A stretch of DNA of 64,000 bases, from positions 1 to 64,000 of the forward strand of contig JANRJC010000031.1 in assembly GCA_033764335.1 (NCBI GenBank). Direction: 5' to 3'. The position numbers were made by a program, and so were the translations under genes. The DNA comes from JAGQVA01 sp033764335. GTDB taxonomy: Bacteria > Bacteroidota > Bacteroidia > J057. Below, piece after piece: positions 16,102 through 27,000 of this stretch (positions are counted from its first letter, which is position 1; every line of letters starts with the position of its first letter). The notes beneath the pieces are model-generated. The model did not search any database. It was given only the letters and a program-made list of their open reading frames with translations, and was not told where the DNA came from.

Positions 16102-19068
16102 ATGAACATTAAACAAAAAGCAAAAAGTTTCTCTTTGCTACTACTTACAATGTTGGGGATCATTGTCAGTAGCAGTCTGCATGCTCAGACCGTATCGGGT
16201 ACGGTTACTTCTAACGCAGACGGAAGCCCGCTGGCCGGTGCTACGGTTCTGGTAGAAGGTACTACCGTCGGGGCATTTACGGATGCGAATGGTAAATATT
16301 CGCTCAACGCCGGTAGTGATGCAAACCTCATCTTCTCTTTTGTTGGTTTCGCAAGGCAAACGATTGCCGTCGGAGGCCGTACCGTTATTGATGTGGTAAT
16401 GGAAGCGACAGAATCAACGCTGGAAGAGGTTGTTGTGGTAGGTTATGGTACAGTGAAGAAAAAGGACCTTACCGGTGCGGTTTCTTCGATCAAAGCCGAA
16501 GACTTCAACGGAGGTATTATTATCGCTCCCGACCAGTTGGTACAAGGTAAAGTAGCCGGTGTACAGATTATGACCAATAGCGGTCAGCCCGGTGGTACAG
16601 CTACTTTCCGTATCCGTGGTAACGCCTCAGTTCGTTCCGGAAACCAGCCGCTCTTTGTAGTGGACGGTGTACCCCTTGATGGAAGAACGGCCCGGCCCGA
16701 CGTAGGTCTTTCGGGTGTCGGATCATCTCCTTCAGCCAACCCGCTCAACTTCATCAACCCCAATGATATTGAGTCTATTGACGTACTGAAAGACGCTTCT
16801 GCAACCGCTATCTATGGTTCACGTGGTGCAAACGGAGTTGTAATCATCACCACCAAAAAAGGCAAAGCAGGTGCACCTTCGGTGAGCTACAATGCTTCGG
16901 TAGGTGTAAGCTCTATTCTGAAAAGACTGGATGTTCTTACCGGTGATGAATATCGCCAGACGCTTTCGGATTACGGCCTTACCGGCGGTAATTTCGGGGG
17001 CAGTGAAGATGCCCTGAGTGCAATCCTTCGCAACGGCGTTACTCAAAACTATAACGTTTCCATCAATGGCGGTAATGATCAGGGAAGATACCGGATTTCT
17101 ACCAGCTACCTCGATCAGCAGGGTATCGTTCAGAAAAGTGGTCTTAAAAAATATACCAGTAGTTTCAACGGAACTTACAATTTCCTGAATGATCGTCTTA
17201 CCATTGATATGAACCTGCTCGCTTCTCATAACAAAGAGCAAATCGCTCCGATTGTGAACGATGCAGGTTTTACGGGAAGTTTGATCGGTCAGGCTCTTCA
17301 GTGGTTCCCGACCAAACCGCTTAGAAAAGCCAATGGTGATCTCGATATCGAACTCGGTTCGACGACGATCAACCCGCTGGCTATGCTGGAAGCAAATGAC
17401 GACGTAGCGAATACAACCACGGTTCTCGGAAGTATTTCGCCTTCGTTTAAGATTACGGATAAACTCCAGTATCGCTTTCTTTATAGCATAAACCACGGTA
17501 CCGGTATCCGCAAATCTCAGCTCGCTTCTTGGATCAACGTACAAGGTGTTGAAGGAAGAGGATTTGCCGGGTTTGCCAATAACATCCTGACCACCCAGCA
17601 GTTTACTCATACCCTGAACTTCAACACCGCTATCGGTTCTAATATTGACCTCAGTGCGGTTGCTGGTTATGAATACATGAAATTCGAAAACCGGGGTATG
17701 CGTGTTTCCGGACAGGATTTCTTGACTGACGAAATTCCTTATAACAACATTCTCCAGAACTCTTCACAGAGCAGCCGTCAGATCAGTTCTTTCGCAGATC
17801 CTACCTCGGAACTCCAGTCTTATTTTGGTCGTGCCAATGTGAGCATTCAGGGCAAATACCTCTTCACTGCTACGGTACGTGCAGATGGATCCAGCAAATT
17901 TGGTGAAAACAACAAATACGGTGTATTCCCCTCTTTTGCTGCTGCCTGGAACCTCGCTAATGAGGATTTCCTCTCTGGCTCTCCTTTTGAAAGTCTGAAA
18001 CTTCGCGCAGGTTGGGGACAAACCGGTAACCAAGAATTCCCCGCAGGTGCTGCTCAGGAAAGATATGCTTTTGGAAACAACGGTGTATTCAGTGGTCTTG
18101 AAAACGTAGCTAACCCTGACCTTCGTTGGGAAACTTCCACAACCCTCAACATAGGTGTTGACTTCAGCATCGCTAATGGCCGCCTTTACGGTTCGCTAGA
18201 CTGGTTTAACCGCACTACTACGGACCTGCTCTTCAACTTCGAAACCACTCAGCCTGCTCCTGCTGGACGTTACTGGGTAAATCTCGATGGAGAAGTTGTA
18301 AACTCCGGTCTAGAGTTTCTGGTTAATGCTTTCATTATCTCCAATGATAACCTTTCATGGGAAGTGGGGGTAAATGGTGCTTTCTTGAACAATATACTGA
18401 ACGATTATGTAGGACCTACCGTTCTTACCGGTGCTTTGCATGGACAAGGTATCACCGGCTCTACGGTTCAGCGGCTTGAAAGTGGCCAACCGCTTAACTC
18501 CTTCTATGTAAGAGAATGGAATGGCATTGGTGAAAATGGACTTGATGACCTGACAGATGGTGGAAACACATTGTTTTTCCTCGGCGATCCTAACCCTGAT
18601 ATGCTCCTCGGTTTTACTACAAGCCTGACCGCAGGAAAACTGTCAGTGAACGTCAACTTCAACGGCGCATTTGGCCACCAGATCTACAACAACACGGCAA
18701 ATACCATCCTGCCGATTGGTAACCTGAACTCCGGTAGAAATATTGCTGCTTCGTTGCTTGACGTGGAAAACCAGGAAAAGCTGGCTAACTCCATTAAATC
18801 TTCCTCCCGATACCTGGAAAGTGGAGATTATATGAAACTGACCAATGCTACGATTTCTTACAACCTCGGCGATCTGTTTGGCGGTTATGTAAAAGGTGCA
18901 AGAGTGTTTGTAACCGGTCAGAATTTGTTTATCTTAACAAACTTTACCGGATTTGACCCTGAAATCAACGTTGATAAACAAGTAAACGGTGTTCCTTCAT
19001 TTGGAATTGAATATGCTGTTTATCCTACTGCACGGAGCATTATTGCAGGTGTAAGCTTTTCTTTCTGA
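16102..19068 (+). CDS. SusC/RagA-family TonB-linked outer membrane transporter
   Basis: A 988-residue outer-membrane receptor. After the signal peptide (SSSLHAQ), a carboxypeptidase-like domain (SGTVTSNADGSPLAGATVLV) precedes the Bacteroidota SusC box LEEVVVVGYGTVKKKDLTGA, the plug (LVQGKVAGVQI, FRIRGNASV, IYGSRGANGVVIITTKKG) and a 22-strand barrel ending GVSFSF. With the SusD lipoprotein 41 bases downstream it would form the lidded importer for an oligosaccharide or peptide. Its size is normal for the family. Confidence 0.96.
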   Translation: MNIKQKAKSFSLLLLTMLGIIVSSSLHAQTVSGTVTSNADGSPLAGATVLVEGTTVGAFTDANGKYSLNAGSDANLIFSFVGFARQTIAVGGRTVIDVVMEATESTLEEVVVVGYGTVKKKDLTGAVSSIKAEDFNGGIIIAPDQLVQGKVAGVQIMTNSGQPGGTATFRIRGNASVRSGNQPLFVVDGVPLDGRTARPDVGLSGVGSSPSANPLNFINPNDIESIDVLKDASATAIYGSRGANGVVIITTKKGKAGAPSVSYNASVGVSSILKRLDVLTGDEYRQTLSDYGLTGGNFGGSEDALSAILRNGVTQNYNVSINGGNDQGRYRISTSYLDQQGIVQKSGLKKYTSSFNGTYNFLNDRLTIDMNLLASHNKEQIAPIVNDAGFTGSLIGQALQWFPTKPLRKANGDLDIELGSTTINPLAMLEANDDVANTTTVLGSISPSFKITDKLQYRFLYSINHGTGIRKSQLASWINVQGVEGRGFAGFANNILTTQQFTHTLNFNTAIGSNIDLSAVAGYEYMKFENRGMRVSGQDFLTDEIPYNNILQNSSQSSRQISSFADPTSELQSYFGRANVSIQGKYLFTATVRADGSSKFGENNKYGVFPSFAAAWNLANEDFLSGSPFESLKLRAGWGQTGNQEFPAGAAQERYAFGNNGVFSGLENVANPDLRWETSTTLNIGVDFSIANGRLYGSLDWFNRTTTDLLFNFETTQPAPAGRYWVNLDGEVVNSGLEFLVNAFIISNDNLSWEVGVNGAFLNNILNDYVGPTVLTGALHGQGITGSTVQRLESGQPLNSFYVREWNGIGENGLDDLTDGGNTLFFLGDPNPDMLLGFTTSLTAGKLSVNVNFNGAFGHQIYNNTANTILPIGNLNSGRNIAASLLDVENQEKLANSIKSSSRYLESGDYMKLTNATISYNLGDLFGGYVKGARVFVTGQNLFILTNFTGFDPEINVDKQVNGVPSFGIEYAVYPTARSIIAGVSFSF

Positions 19069-19109
19069 TTGGTGAGCAGTAAATTTAACCTTTAACAAAT
19101 TATTTCATT

Positions 19110-20636
19110 ATGAAAGTTAAAAGAATATTAATCATCTTCAGTGTGATGACTTTCTTCTCTCTGGGTTGTACTGACCTTGTAGAGACGCTGAATGAGGATC
19201 TGACCGGGCAAGCTGCCCGGGATTATCTCCTGGCAAATACCGATGTATCTGCTTTGCTTCAGGCATCGTATGAAGGCTTGCGCCTCCCCTACCAAGATCA
19301 GTCTCGTTTTTGGGCTGCTCAGGAACACACTTCGGACGAAGTAATCGGCCCCACCCGTGGACCCGACTGGGATGACAACGGTGTATGGCGTGTACTCCAT
19401 GACCACACATGGGCTGCCGACCACTCCTTCCTTACCAGCACTTTTAATGAACTGCTCCAGGTAGTATTCAGTACGACAAACGTATTGAGTTTCGAGCCTT
19501 CGGCTACTCAGGCTGCGGAAGCTCGTTTCCTCCGCGCATTTGTAATGTTTTCCGTAGCTGACGGTTGGGGACAGGTTCCTTTCAGAGAGCCGGGAGCAAA
19601 CCTTCTGGATCCTCCTACGGTACTGAAAGGCGAAGAAGCAGTTGCGTTTATCATTGACGAACTGAATGAGATTCTTCCGGAACTGCCCGATGGCCCCAAA
19701 CACCTCGCTAACAAAGACGCGGCACGTGTACTGCTGATGAAAGCTTACCTCAACAAAGGTGCTTTTGCCAACCGTCAGTCGCCTACTTTTGACGCAGGTG
19801 ATATGAATCAGGTAATTACGATTGCTAATCAGATCATCGGCAGCGGCAAATATACGATCGAAGATAATTTCTACGATAACTTTGCTCCCAACAACGACGC
19901 CATATCTTCCGAGCTGATTTTCTCTAATCAAAATCGTGGCGGCGAAAGCAGTGGTAACGTTCGCTCTCGCTGGTTCTGTACGCTGCACTACAACAACAAT
20001 CCTTCCGGCTGGAATGGTTTTACCACCATCGCAGATTTCTACAACAAATTTGAAGATGGTGATGTGCGCAAAAGCTCTACTTACGACGGTGTAACCAACG
20101 TGTCGGGTATCAAAGTGGGATTCCTCGAAGGTCAGCAGTATGACCAAAACGGAGTTGCCCTGAAAGACCGTAAAGGTGCTCCCCTGATTTTTACCAAAGA
20201 AGTGAAACTCATCGAAACCGGTGACAACCTCGAAGTAACGGGTGTGCGAGTAGTAAAATACCCCATTGACTACGTAAGTGGTGACAATGCTGATAACGAC
20301 TACGTATTCTACCGTTATGCCGACGTTCTCCTGATGAAAGCGGAAGCTCTGCTCCGCTCAGGCGGAAGCTCCGCTGATGCGCTGGCTGCTATCAACGAAA
20401 TCCGCGTTAAAAGAGGTGTTGCTGAACGTACTTCCCTTACCCTTGACGATGTCCTCGATGAAAGAGGTTTCGAACTCTACTGGGAAGGTCACCGTCGTCA
20501 GGACCTGATCCGCTTTGGTAAATTCCTCAATGCATGGAATGAAAAAGCTGCTTCCGGCTCTGAAAGACTCCTGTTCCCGATTCCGAGTACTGCTCTTGCA
20601 GTAAATCCGAACCTGGAACAAAACCCTGGTTACTAA
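19110..20636 (+). CDS. SusD/RagB-family nutrient-binding outer membrane lipoprotein
   Basis: A 508-residue lipoprotein (lipobox in FFSLGCTDLVE) with the helical TPR-like SusD fold. Typical features are ARFLRAFVMFSVADGWGQVPF, KDAARVLLMKAYLNKGAF, the late YRYADVLLMKAEALLR, the INEIRVKRGV segment, and LDERGFELYWEGHRRQDLIRFGKF. It partners the SusC gene just upstream. A strong terminator-like hairpin follows its stop, so it is probably made in excess of the downstream CRTAC1 proteins. Confidence 0.95.
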   Translation: MKVKRILIIFSVMTFFSLGCTDLVETLNEDLTGQAARDYLLANTDVSALLQASYEGLRLPYQDQSRFWAAQEHTSDEVIGPTRGPDWDDNGVWRVLHDHTWAADHSFLTSTFNELLQVVFSTTNVLSFEPSATQAAEARFLRAFVMFSVADGWGQVPFREPGANLLDPPTVLKGEEAVAFIIDELNEILPELPDGPKHLANKDAARVLLMKAYLNKGAFANRQSPTFDAGDMNQVITIANQIIGSGKYTIEDNFYDNFAPNNDAISSELIFSNQNRGGESSGNVRSRWFCTLHYNNNPSGWNGFTTIADFYNKFEDGDVRKSSTYDGVTNVSGIKVGFLEGQQYDQNGVALKDRKGAPLIFTKEVKLIETGDNLEVTGVRVVKYPIDYVSGDNADNDYVFYRYADVLLMKAEALLRSGGSSADALAAINEIRVKRGVAERTSLTLDDVLDERGFELYWEGHRRQDLIRFGKFLNAWNEKAASGSERLLFPIPSTALAVNPNLEQNPGY

Positions 20637-20655
20637 TTTTCTTGAAATAGGATAT

Positions 20656-20689
20656 GGAAAAAGGTCATTGTTACCAATGGCCTTTTTCC
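20656..20689 (+). terminator. Hairpin terminator or attenuator after susD-like gene
   Basis: A 15-base-pair stem (GGAAAAAGGTCATTG pairing with CAATGGCCTTTTTCC, one G-U) with a four-base loop (TTAC). It begins 19 bases after the SusD stop. Because the next gene starts 22 bases downstream on the same strand, it may reduce, not abolish, read-through. Confidence 0.7.
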
Positions 20690-20711
20690 GTTTATATTCC
20701 ACTCAAACCCC

Positions 20712-23700
20712 ATGCGTTACTTCTCGCTGATTTCTCTGCTGTTTTTGGCCTTATCCTGTAAAAATAAGGATCAAAACCCCGAACAAACCGGCAAGCGGTT
20801 TGTATTGATGGACGCAGCCATTACCGGTATTTCTTTCTCCAATACCGTCCTTAATACCGAAGACTTCAATATTTTTAGCTACCGAAACTTCTACAACGGA
20901 GGGGGAGTGGCTATCGGCGATATCAATAATGACGGCCTTTCCGACATTTACCTCACCTCCAACATGGGGGCAAATAAATTATTCCTCAATAAAGGAGACT
21001 GGAAATTTGAAGATATTTCGGCAAAAGCGGGGATTGAAGATGCCACCAAATGGAGTACGGGTGTGGTTTTTGTGGATATTAACAATGACGGCTGGCTCGA
21101 TATTTATGTCTGTAATGCGGGTTATCGCAAAGGTGTGGGCCAGGAAAATTCGCTGTTTATCAACAACCAAAATCTCACCTTTACCGAATCTGCCGCGTCT
21201 TTTGGCCTGGATGAAAATGGCTATACCACTCATGCAGGGTTTTTTGATTATGACCTTGACGGAGACCTCGACGTTTATATTCTGAACAATAGTTTCATTC
21301 CCGTCAATACCCTCAATTTTAGCAACAAACGTGAACTCCGGGCGGAAGAATGGCCCGTAAAAGACTTTTTGAAAGGCGGAGGCGATAAACTTCTTCGCAA
21401 CGACAACGGAAAATTTACCGATGTCAGTGAATCCGCCGGTATTTATGGAAGCCTCATTGGTTTTGGCCTCGGTGTCACCATTGGTGATGTAAACAATGAC
21501 AAGTATCCGGATATTTACATTTCCAACGATTTTTTTGAAAGAGATTATCTCTATATCAATCAGCAAAACGGCACATTTTCCGAAAAACTCACCGAATCCA
21601 TGGAGCATATTTCCCACTCTTCCATGGGAGCGGATATGGCGGATATTAACAATGACGGCCTCCCGGAAATTTTTGTTACGGACATGCTTCCCGACGATGA
21701 ATACCGCTTAAAAACCACGACTTCCTTTGACAACATCAACCAGTTTAAACTAAAACAGGAAAGAGGTTTTTATAATCAATATATGCACAATACCCTCCAA
21801 CTCAACGAGGGAGACAACCAGTTTCGAGAAATCTCCTGGTTTAGCGGAGTGCAGGCTTCCGATTGGAGCTGGGGTGCATTGATGTTTGACGCCGATAACG
21901 ATTCTTACGCGGACATTTATGTCTGTAACGGCATTTATCACGATGTGATTGATCAGGATTTTATTGACTTCTTCGCCAATGAAGTTATTCAGAAAATGGC
22001 GCTGACGGGCAAAAAAGAAGAAATGAATGAGGTCATTAATAAAATGCCCTCGAAACCTCTTCCCAATAAATTTTTCCAAAATAAAGGAAACCTTCGCTTT
22101 GAAGACACCGGAGAAAATTGGGGATTTACGGACAAATCCTTCTCCAACGGAGCCGCCTACGGCGACCTGGACAATGACGGCGACCTCGACCTCGTCGTCA
22201 ATAATGTCAATCAGGAAGCATTTGTGTATCAAAATTTTACTGATAAACTTGCCGACAATCACTACTTCGGCATCAGCCTGGAAGGCACTTCTGAAAACCG
22301 GTTTGCTGTAGGCGCAAAAATTGAAGTGTTTGCCGGAGGAAAAAATATCAATCGCCAGATGATTCCCACGCGAGGTTTTCAATCCTCGGTGGATTACAAA
22401 ATGCCCATCGGACTGGGAACAACAACCCTGGTTGACTCTCTTCAAATTACCTGGCCGGACTCAAAAATTTCGGTTTTTTATCGGCTTCCAGTGGATACTT
22501 TTCGAGTTTTCCGTTATGCTGACCAGACTTTTCAGGATGCTAAACCCGAAAATTCCTCCGCTGAGTCTAAGCTTTTTATTGCAGATACCAACCCTTTTGA
22601 TGCCCATCAGGAGGATGACCATATTGATTTTTACTACGAAGGAAACATTCCTGTCATGTTATCGCAACAGGGACCCTGTGCAGCAGTTGCGGATGTAAAC
22701 GGAGACGGATTAGAGGATATTTTTATAGGTGGAGCCGCCGGCCAGGCAGGGCAATTGTATATCGGCACAAACAAAGGTTTTGTCAAAAAGAATAGTGAAG
22801 CTTTTGTGATAGATGCTAATTCCGAAGATACAGCAGCGGCTTTTTTTGATTCAGATGGAGACGGGGATTTGGATTTGTTTGTCGGAAGTGGCGGAAATAA
22901 TCACCCTTACCGAGATCGCCGTATGCAGGATCGGATATATATCAATGACGGGAAAGGTAATTTTCGCGCCGAGGCATTTGCTTTTCCCCCTAATGGAATG
23001 AACACTTCCGTGGCTGCTCCTTATGATTTTGATGAGGACGGCGATATGGATATTTTTGTGGGTAGCCAAAGCGTACCCATGGAATATGGGCTGAATCCTT
23101 CCAATTATCTGTATTTAAACAATGGCTCCGGAAGGTTTACCGACATTGCCCGCACGGAGAATGAAATTATCTCCCTTGCCGGAATGGTGACGGATGCCGC
23201 ATGGATAGACCTCGTTGGAGGCCCTCACAAAGAACTGGTATTGGTCGGCGATTGGATGGGTCCCAAAATTTTTATGTACAACGGGAAAAACTTCCAGGAA
23301 GTCGCTACCAATCTCAACGAGCACCAAGGCTGGTGGTCTGCCCTCGCAGCTAATGACGTGGATCACGACGGCGATATGGATATGTTATTGGGCAATCTGG
23401 GCGAAAATTTTTACCTCAAAGCGGAAAAAGATTCTCCCTTAAAATTGTGGATCAACGATTTTGACAAGAATCAAACCCTCGAAAAAATCATTACCCGAAC
23501 TCTTGATGGTAAGGATATGCCTGTTCCACTCAAAAGAGATTTGACCTTACAGATTGTTTCTCTGAAACAACAAAACCTCAAACACGTGGACTACGCAACC
23601 AAATCCATTCAAGATCTTTTTCCGAAAGAAACCCTCGATCAGTCGCTGGTCAAACAAACCAATTACCTCAAAACCTGTGTTGCCATTAACAACGGAAACG

Positions 23701-24041
23701 GTCAGTTTGAAATCCGTGAACTGGAGCCGGAAATTCAGCTTTCCTGTATCAACGATGCGGCATTTGCCGATCTCAACGGAGACGGTTTCGATGACCTGAT
23801 TCTTGGGGGAAATAATTACGACTTTTTACCCCAGTTTTCCCGACTGGATGCGAGTTGGGGACATGTTCTTCTAAATGACCAGAAAGGTAATTTTGCGGCT
23901 ATACCTTTTACTCGTTCGGGTCTTAAGGTAAAAGGCGAAGTCCGGCAGATCAGCCTTATCAAAGAGGGCAATAAACAGCGTATTATTTTTCTTCTCAATA
24001 ATCAGAAACCGGTGACGTATCTGTTTCCCTCGGGTATGTAA
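20712..24041 (+). CDS. CRTAC1/ASPIC-UnbV FG-GAP repeat lipoprotein, copy 1
   Basis: A 1109-residue surface lipoprotein (lipobox LALSC). It carries repeated FG-GAP/VCBS blades with Ca2+-binding loops on the pattern DINNDGLSDIYLTSN, DLDGDLDVYILNN and DLDNDGDLDLVVNN, forming two beta propellers separated by an ASPIC/UnbV domain around residues 520-600 (FAVGAKIEVFAGGKNI, RGFQSSVDYKMPIGLG, VDSLQITWPD). Such proteins commonly follow SusC/SusD pairs in Bacteroidota; their binding partner is unknown. It is similar in size and architecture to the next gene, pointing to an old tandem duplication. Confidence 0.9.
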   Translation: MRYFSLISLLFLALSCKNKDQNPEQTGKRFVLMDAAITGISFSNTVLNTEDFNIFSYRNFYNGGGVAIGDINNDGLSDIYLTSNMGANKLFLNKGDWKFEDISAKAGIEDATKWSTGVVFVDINNDGWLDIYVCNAGYRKGVGQENSLFINNQNLTFTESAASFGLDENGYTTHAGFFDYDLDGDLDVYILNNSFIPVNTLNFSNKRELRAEEWPVKDFLKGGGDKLLRNDNGKFTDVSESAGIYGSLIGFGLGVTIGDVNNDKYPDIYISNDFFERDYLYINQQNGTFSEKLTESMEHISHSSMGADMADINNDGLPEIFVTDMLPDDEYRLKTTTSFDNINQFKLKQERGFYNQYMHNTLQLNEGDNQFREISWFSGVQASDWSWGALMFDADNDSYADIYVCNGIYHDVIDQDFIDFFANEVIQKMALTGKKEEMNEVINKMPSKPLPNKFFQNKGNLRFEDTGENWGFTDKSFSNGAAYGDLDNDGDLDLVVNNVNQEAFVYQNFTDKLADNHYFGISLEGTSENRFAVGAKIEVFAGGKNINRQMIPTRGFQSSVDYKMPIGLGTTTLVDSLQITWPDSKISVFYRLPVDTFRVFRYADQTFQDAKPENSSAESKLFIADTNPFDAHQEDDHIDFYYEGNIPVMLSQQGPCAAVADVNGDGLEDIFIGGAAGQAGQLYIGTNKGFVKKNSEAFVIDANSEDTAAAFFDSDGDGDLDLFVGSGGNNHPYRDRRMQDRIYINDGKGNFRAEAFAFPPNGMNTSVAAPYDFDEDGDMDIFVGSQSVPMEYGLNPSNYLYLNNGSGRFTDIARTENEIISLAGMVTDAAWIDLVGGPHKELVLVGDWMGPKIFMYNGKNFQEVATNLNEHQGWWSALAANDVDHDGDMDMLLGNLGENFYLKAEKDSPLKLWINDFDKNQTLEKIITRTLDGKDMPVPLKRDLTLQIVSLKQQNLKHVDYATKSIQDLFPKETLDQSLVKQTNYLKTCVAINNGNGQFEIRELEPEIQLSCINDAAFADLNGDGFDDLILGGNNYDFLPQFSRLDASWGHVLLNDQKGNFAAIPFTRSGLKVKGEVRQISLIKEGNKQRIIFLLNNQKPVTYLFPSGM

Positions 24042-24052
24042 ATACAGAGATC

Positions 24053-27000
24053 ATGAAATTTGTTTTAAAAATCATTTTATTAATTCTCCTTTTCCCCTTT
24101 TTTTCCTGCCGAAAACCTGCGGTTGAGTCGTCGGCACTTTTTGAATTATGGGGACCGGAAAAAACAGGCATAACCTTCTCCAATGACCTGAAACTTACAC
24201 TTGATCTGAACATATTCAACTATATGTATTTTTTTAATGGTGGAGGTGTTGGGGCGGGTGATTTTAATAATGACGGAAACATAGATTTGTTTTTTACAGC
24301 CAGTTTGTTACCTAACCGACTTTATCTTAATGAGGGAGAATTAAAATTTAGAGACGTTACCGATCAGGCGGGTATTTTCAAAGACGGCGGCTGGTCAAAC
24401 GGCGTATCGGTCGTGGACATCAACCACGATGGCAAGCTGGACATCTATGTGGCTCAGGTGGGCGATTTGGAGAAAATTCAGGGGAAAAACCAGTTGTTTA
24501 TCTGTCGGGAAATTGACGCGGAGGGAATTCCCCACTATGAAGAAAAAGCGGCTGAATATGGCCTCGATTTCAAAGGATTTTCCACACAGGCTACCTTTTT
24601 TGATTATGACGGAGACGGCGACCTGGATATGTTTCTGCTTAACCATTCCCTTCACGCAAATGGAACCTTTGGCCCCCGGGCTTCTTTTATCGGTCAGATT
24701 CACCCGATTTCCGGGGACAAACTCTTTCGCAACGACGGACAAAAATTTACCGATGTAACTGCCGAATCCGGAATCCAAAGTACCGTAATCGGTTATGGAC
24801 TGGGCGTAACTACCAGCGATGTCAACCTCGACGGATTTCCGGATATTTATGTGGGAAACGATTTTCACGAAAACGACTACCTCTATATCAATCAGGGCGA
24901 CGGTACATTCCGTGAGGAGCTTACCCACCGAATGAATCATACCAGCCGTTTTTCCATGGGGGTGGACATAGCCGACCTCAACAACGACGCCTGGCCCGAA
25001 GTGATTTCACTGGATATGCTGCCTTCAGACCCCGAAATTCTCAAAAAATCGGAGGGAGAAGACGCCTATAAAATTTTTCATTTTAAACTGGACTATGGCT
25101 ACAATCACCAATATGCACGAAACAACCTCCAGCTAAATAACGGGAACGGCACATTCAGCGAAATCGGGTTATATGCAGATGTCTTTGCTACTGACTGGTC
25201 ATGGGCCTCGTTATTGGTCGATTTTGACAATGATGGTCGAAAAGACTTATTTGTCTCCAATGGCATTCCCAAACGGATGAATGACACAGACTACATTAAT
25301 TTTATCGCCAATGATGATATACAGTGGAGAATCCGCTCAAAAAACATGATGGCCGGTGATCTTGCAGTAGTGGATAATATGCCCGAAATCAAGCTACCCA
25401 ACGAATTTCTTCGCAATGAAGGCGACATGAAGTTTTCCAGTCTGGGGAAATTTGTAAAAAATAACCAGCCTACCTATTCCAACGGAGCCGTGTATGCCGA
25501 TCTTGACAACGACGGAGACCTGGATTTTGTGGTAAACAATATCAACGACCCGGCTTATGTATATGAAAACCTCCACTCTTCGCCGGAAAAACCCGACTAT
25601 TTGAAACTTACGCTGCAAGGGGATGAAAAAAACCCGGATGCAATTGGCGCGAAAGTATTGGTTTATCAGGGGGCTGAAAAAATATTATATGAAAATTTTC
25701 CGGTAAGAGGTTTTCAATCCAGCATGGCAGTTCCGCTGCTGATCGGTTTGGGTTCTATTGAAAAGGTGGACTCACTTCTTTTAATCTGGCCGGACAATTC
25801 GTATCAAAAGCTGGCGGCTCAGGCAGGAACACAAACCCATGTTTACGCAAAAAACCTGCCGCAATATGAATACCGGAAGTTGAGGGAAAACCCTTCCGAA
25901 ATACTTCCTGTCGAAGATATTACGGCAATATCCGAACTTGAACTTGTCCACAAAGAAAACCCGTTTTTAGAATTTGATCGCGAGCCATTGCTTCCGCACA
26001 TGAATTCTACCGAAGGGCCGGCACTCGCCGTAGGCGATGTCAATAAAGACGGGCTTGAGGATTTGTACCTGGGTTCTTCCAAACGCCAGCCGAGCAGGCT
26101 GATGATTCAGCAGGCGGGAGGAAAATTTGTGGAAAGTCTCCAGCCCGATCTCCTTGCCGACAGCATGTATGAAGACATAGATGCCATTTTTGCCGATGTC
26201 AACGGAGATTCCTGGCCGGATTTGCTGGTGGCTTCCGGCGGGAATGAATATTACAACGAAGATTCTTTATTGTTACCGCGACTTTACCTGGGTGATTCGG
26301 CGGGAAAATTAAGGAGAAAAGCCGACGCATTTGACCGTATTTATACGACGGCATCCTGCATCACGGTAGAAGATTTTACCCAAGATAAAAACCCCGATGT
26401 ATTTATCGGAGGTAGGGTAGTGCCCTGGAAATACGGAGAAATTCCGACCTCACACTTTTTAGTCAACGACGGAACGGGTAAATTTACCGATCAAACAGAG
26501 GAACTCGCCCCCGGCCTTTCAAAGGTGGGAATGGTGACTTCCGCTGAGTGGTTTGATCTTGATAAAGATGGCGATAAAGACCTGTTAATCACCCTGGAGT
26601 GGGATGGCATCTTGTGTTATGTCAATCAAAACGGCAGATTTGAGCAAAAAATCCTTACCGATAAAAAAGGCTGGTGGAACTTTGTGCTTCCCGGAGACTT
26701 GGATAATGACGGAGATATAGACCTGATTGCCGGGAACCTGGGCCTTAACAGCCGCCTGAAGGCATCGGAGGCGGAGCCAGTAAGAATGTATTTCCAGGAT
26801 TTTGACGATAACGGCACAAAGGAACAATTACTCACTACCTATCTACAAGGCAGGGAAATCCCCTTCGCCAATATGGCCGAACTGACCAAACAAATGCCTC
26901 CCTTAAAAAAGAAATACTTGTATGCGGCGGATTTTGCCAAAGATGAGTTTAAACAAATGTTTGATCCTCAAAAAATCCGTGAATCCACCTTGTGGGAGGC

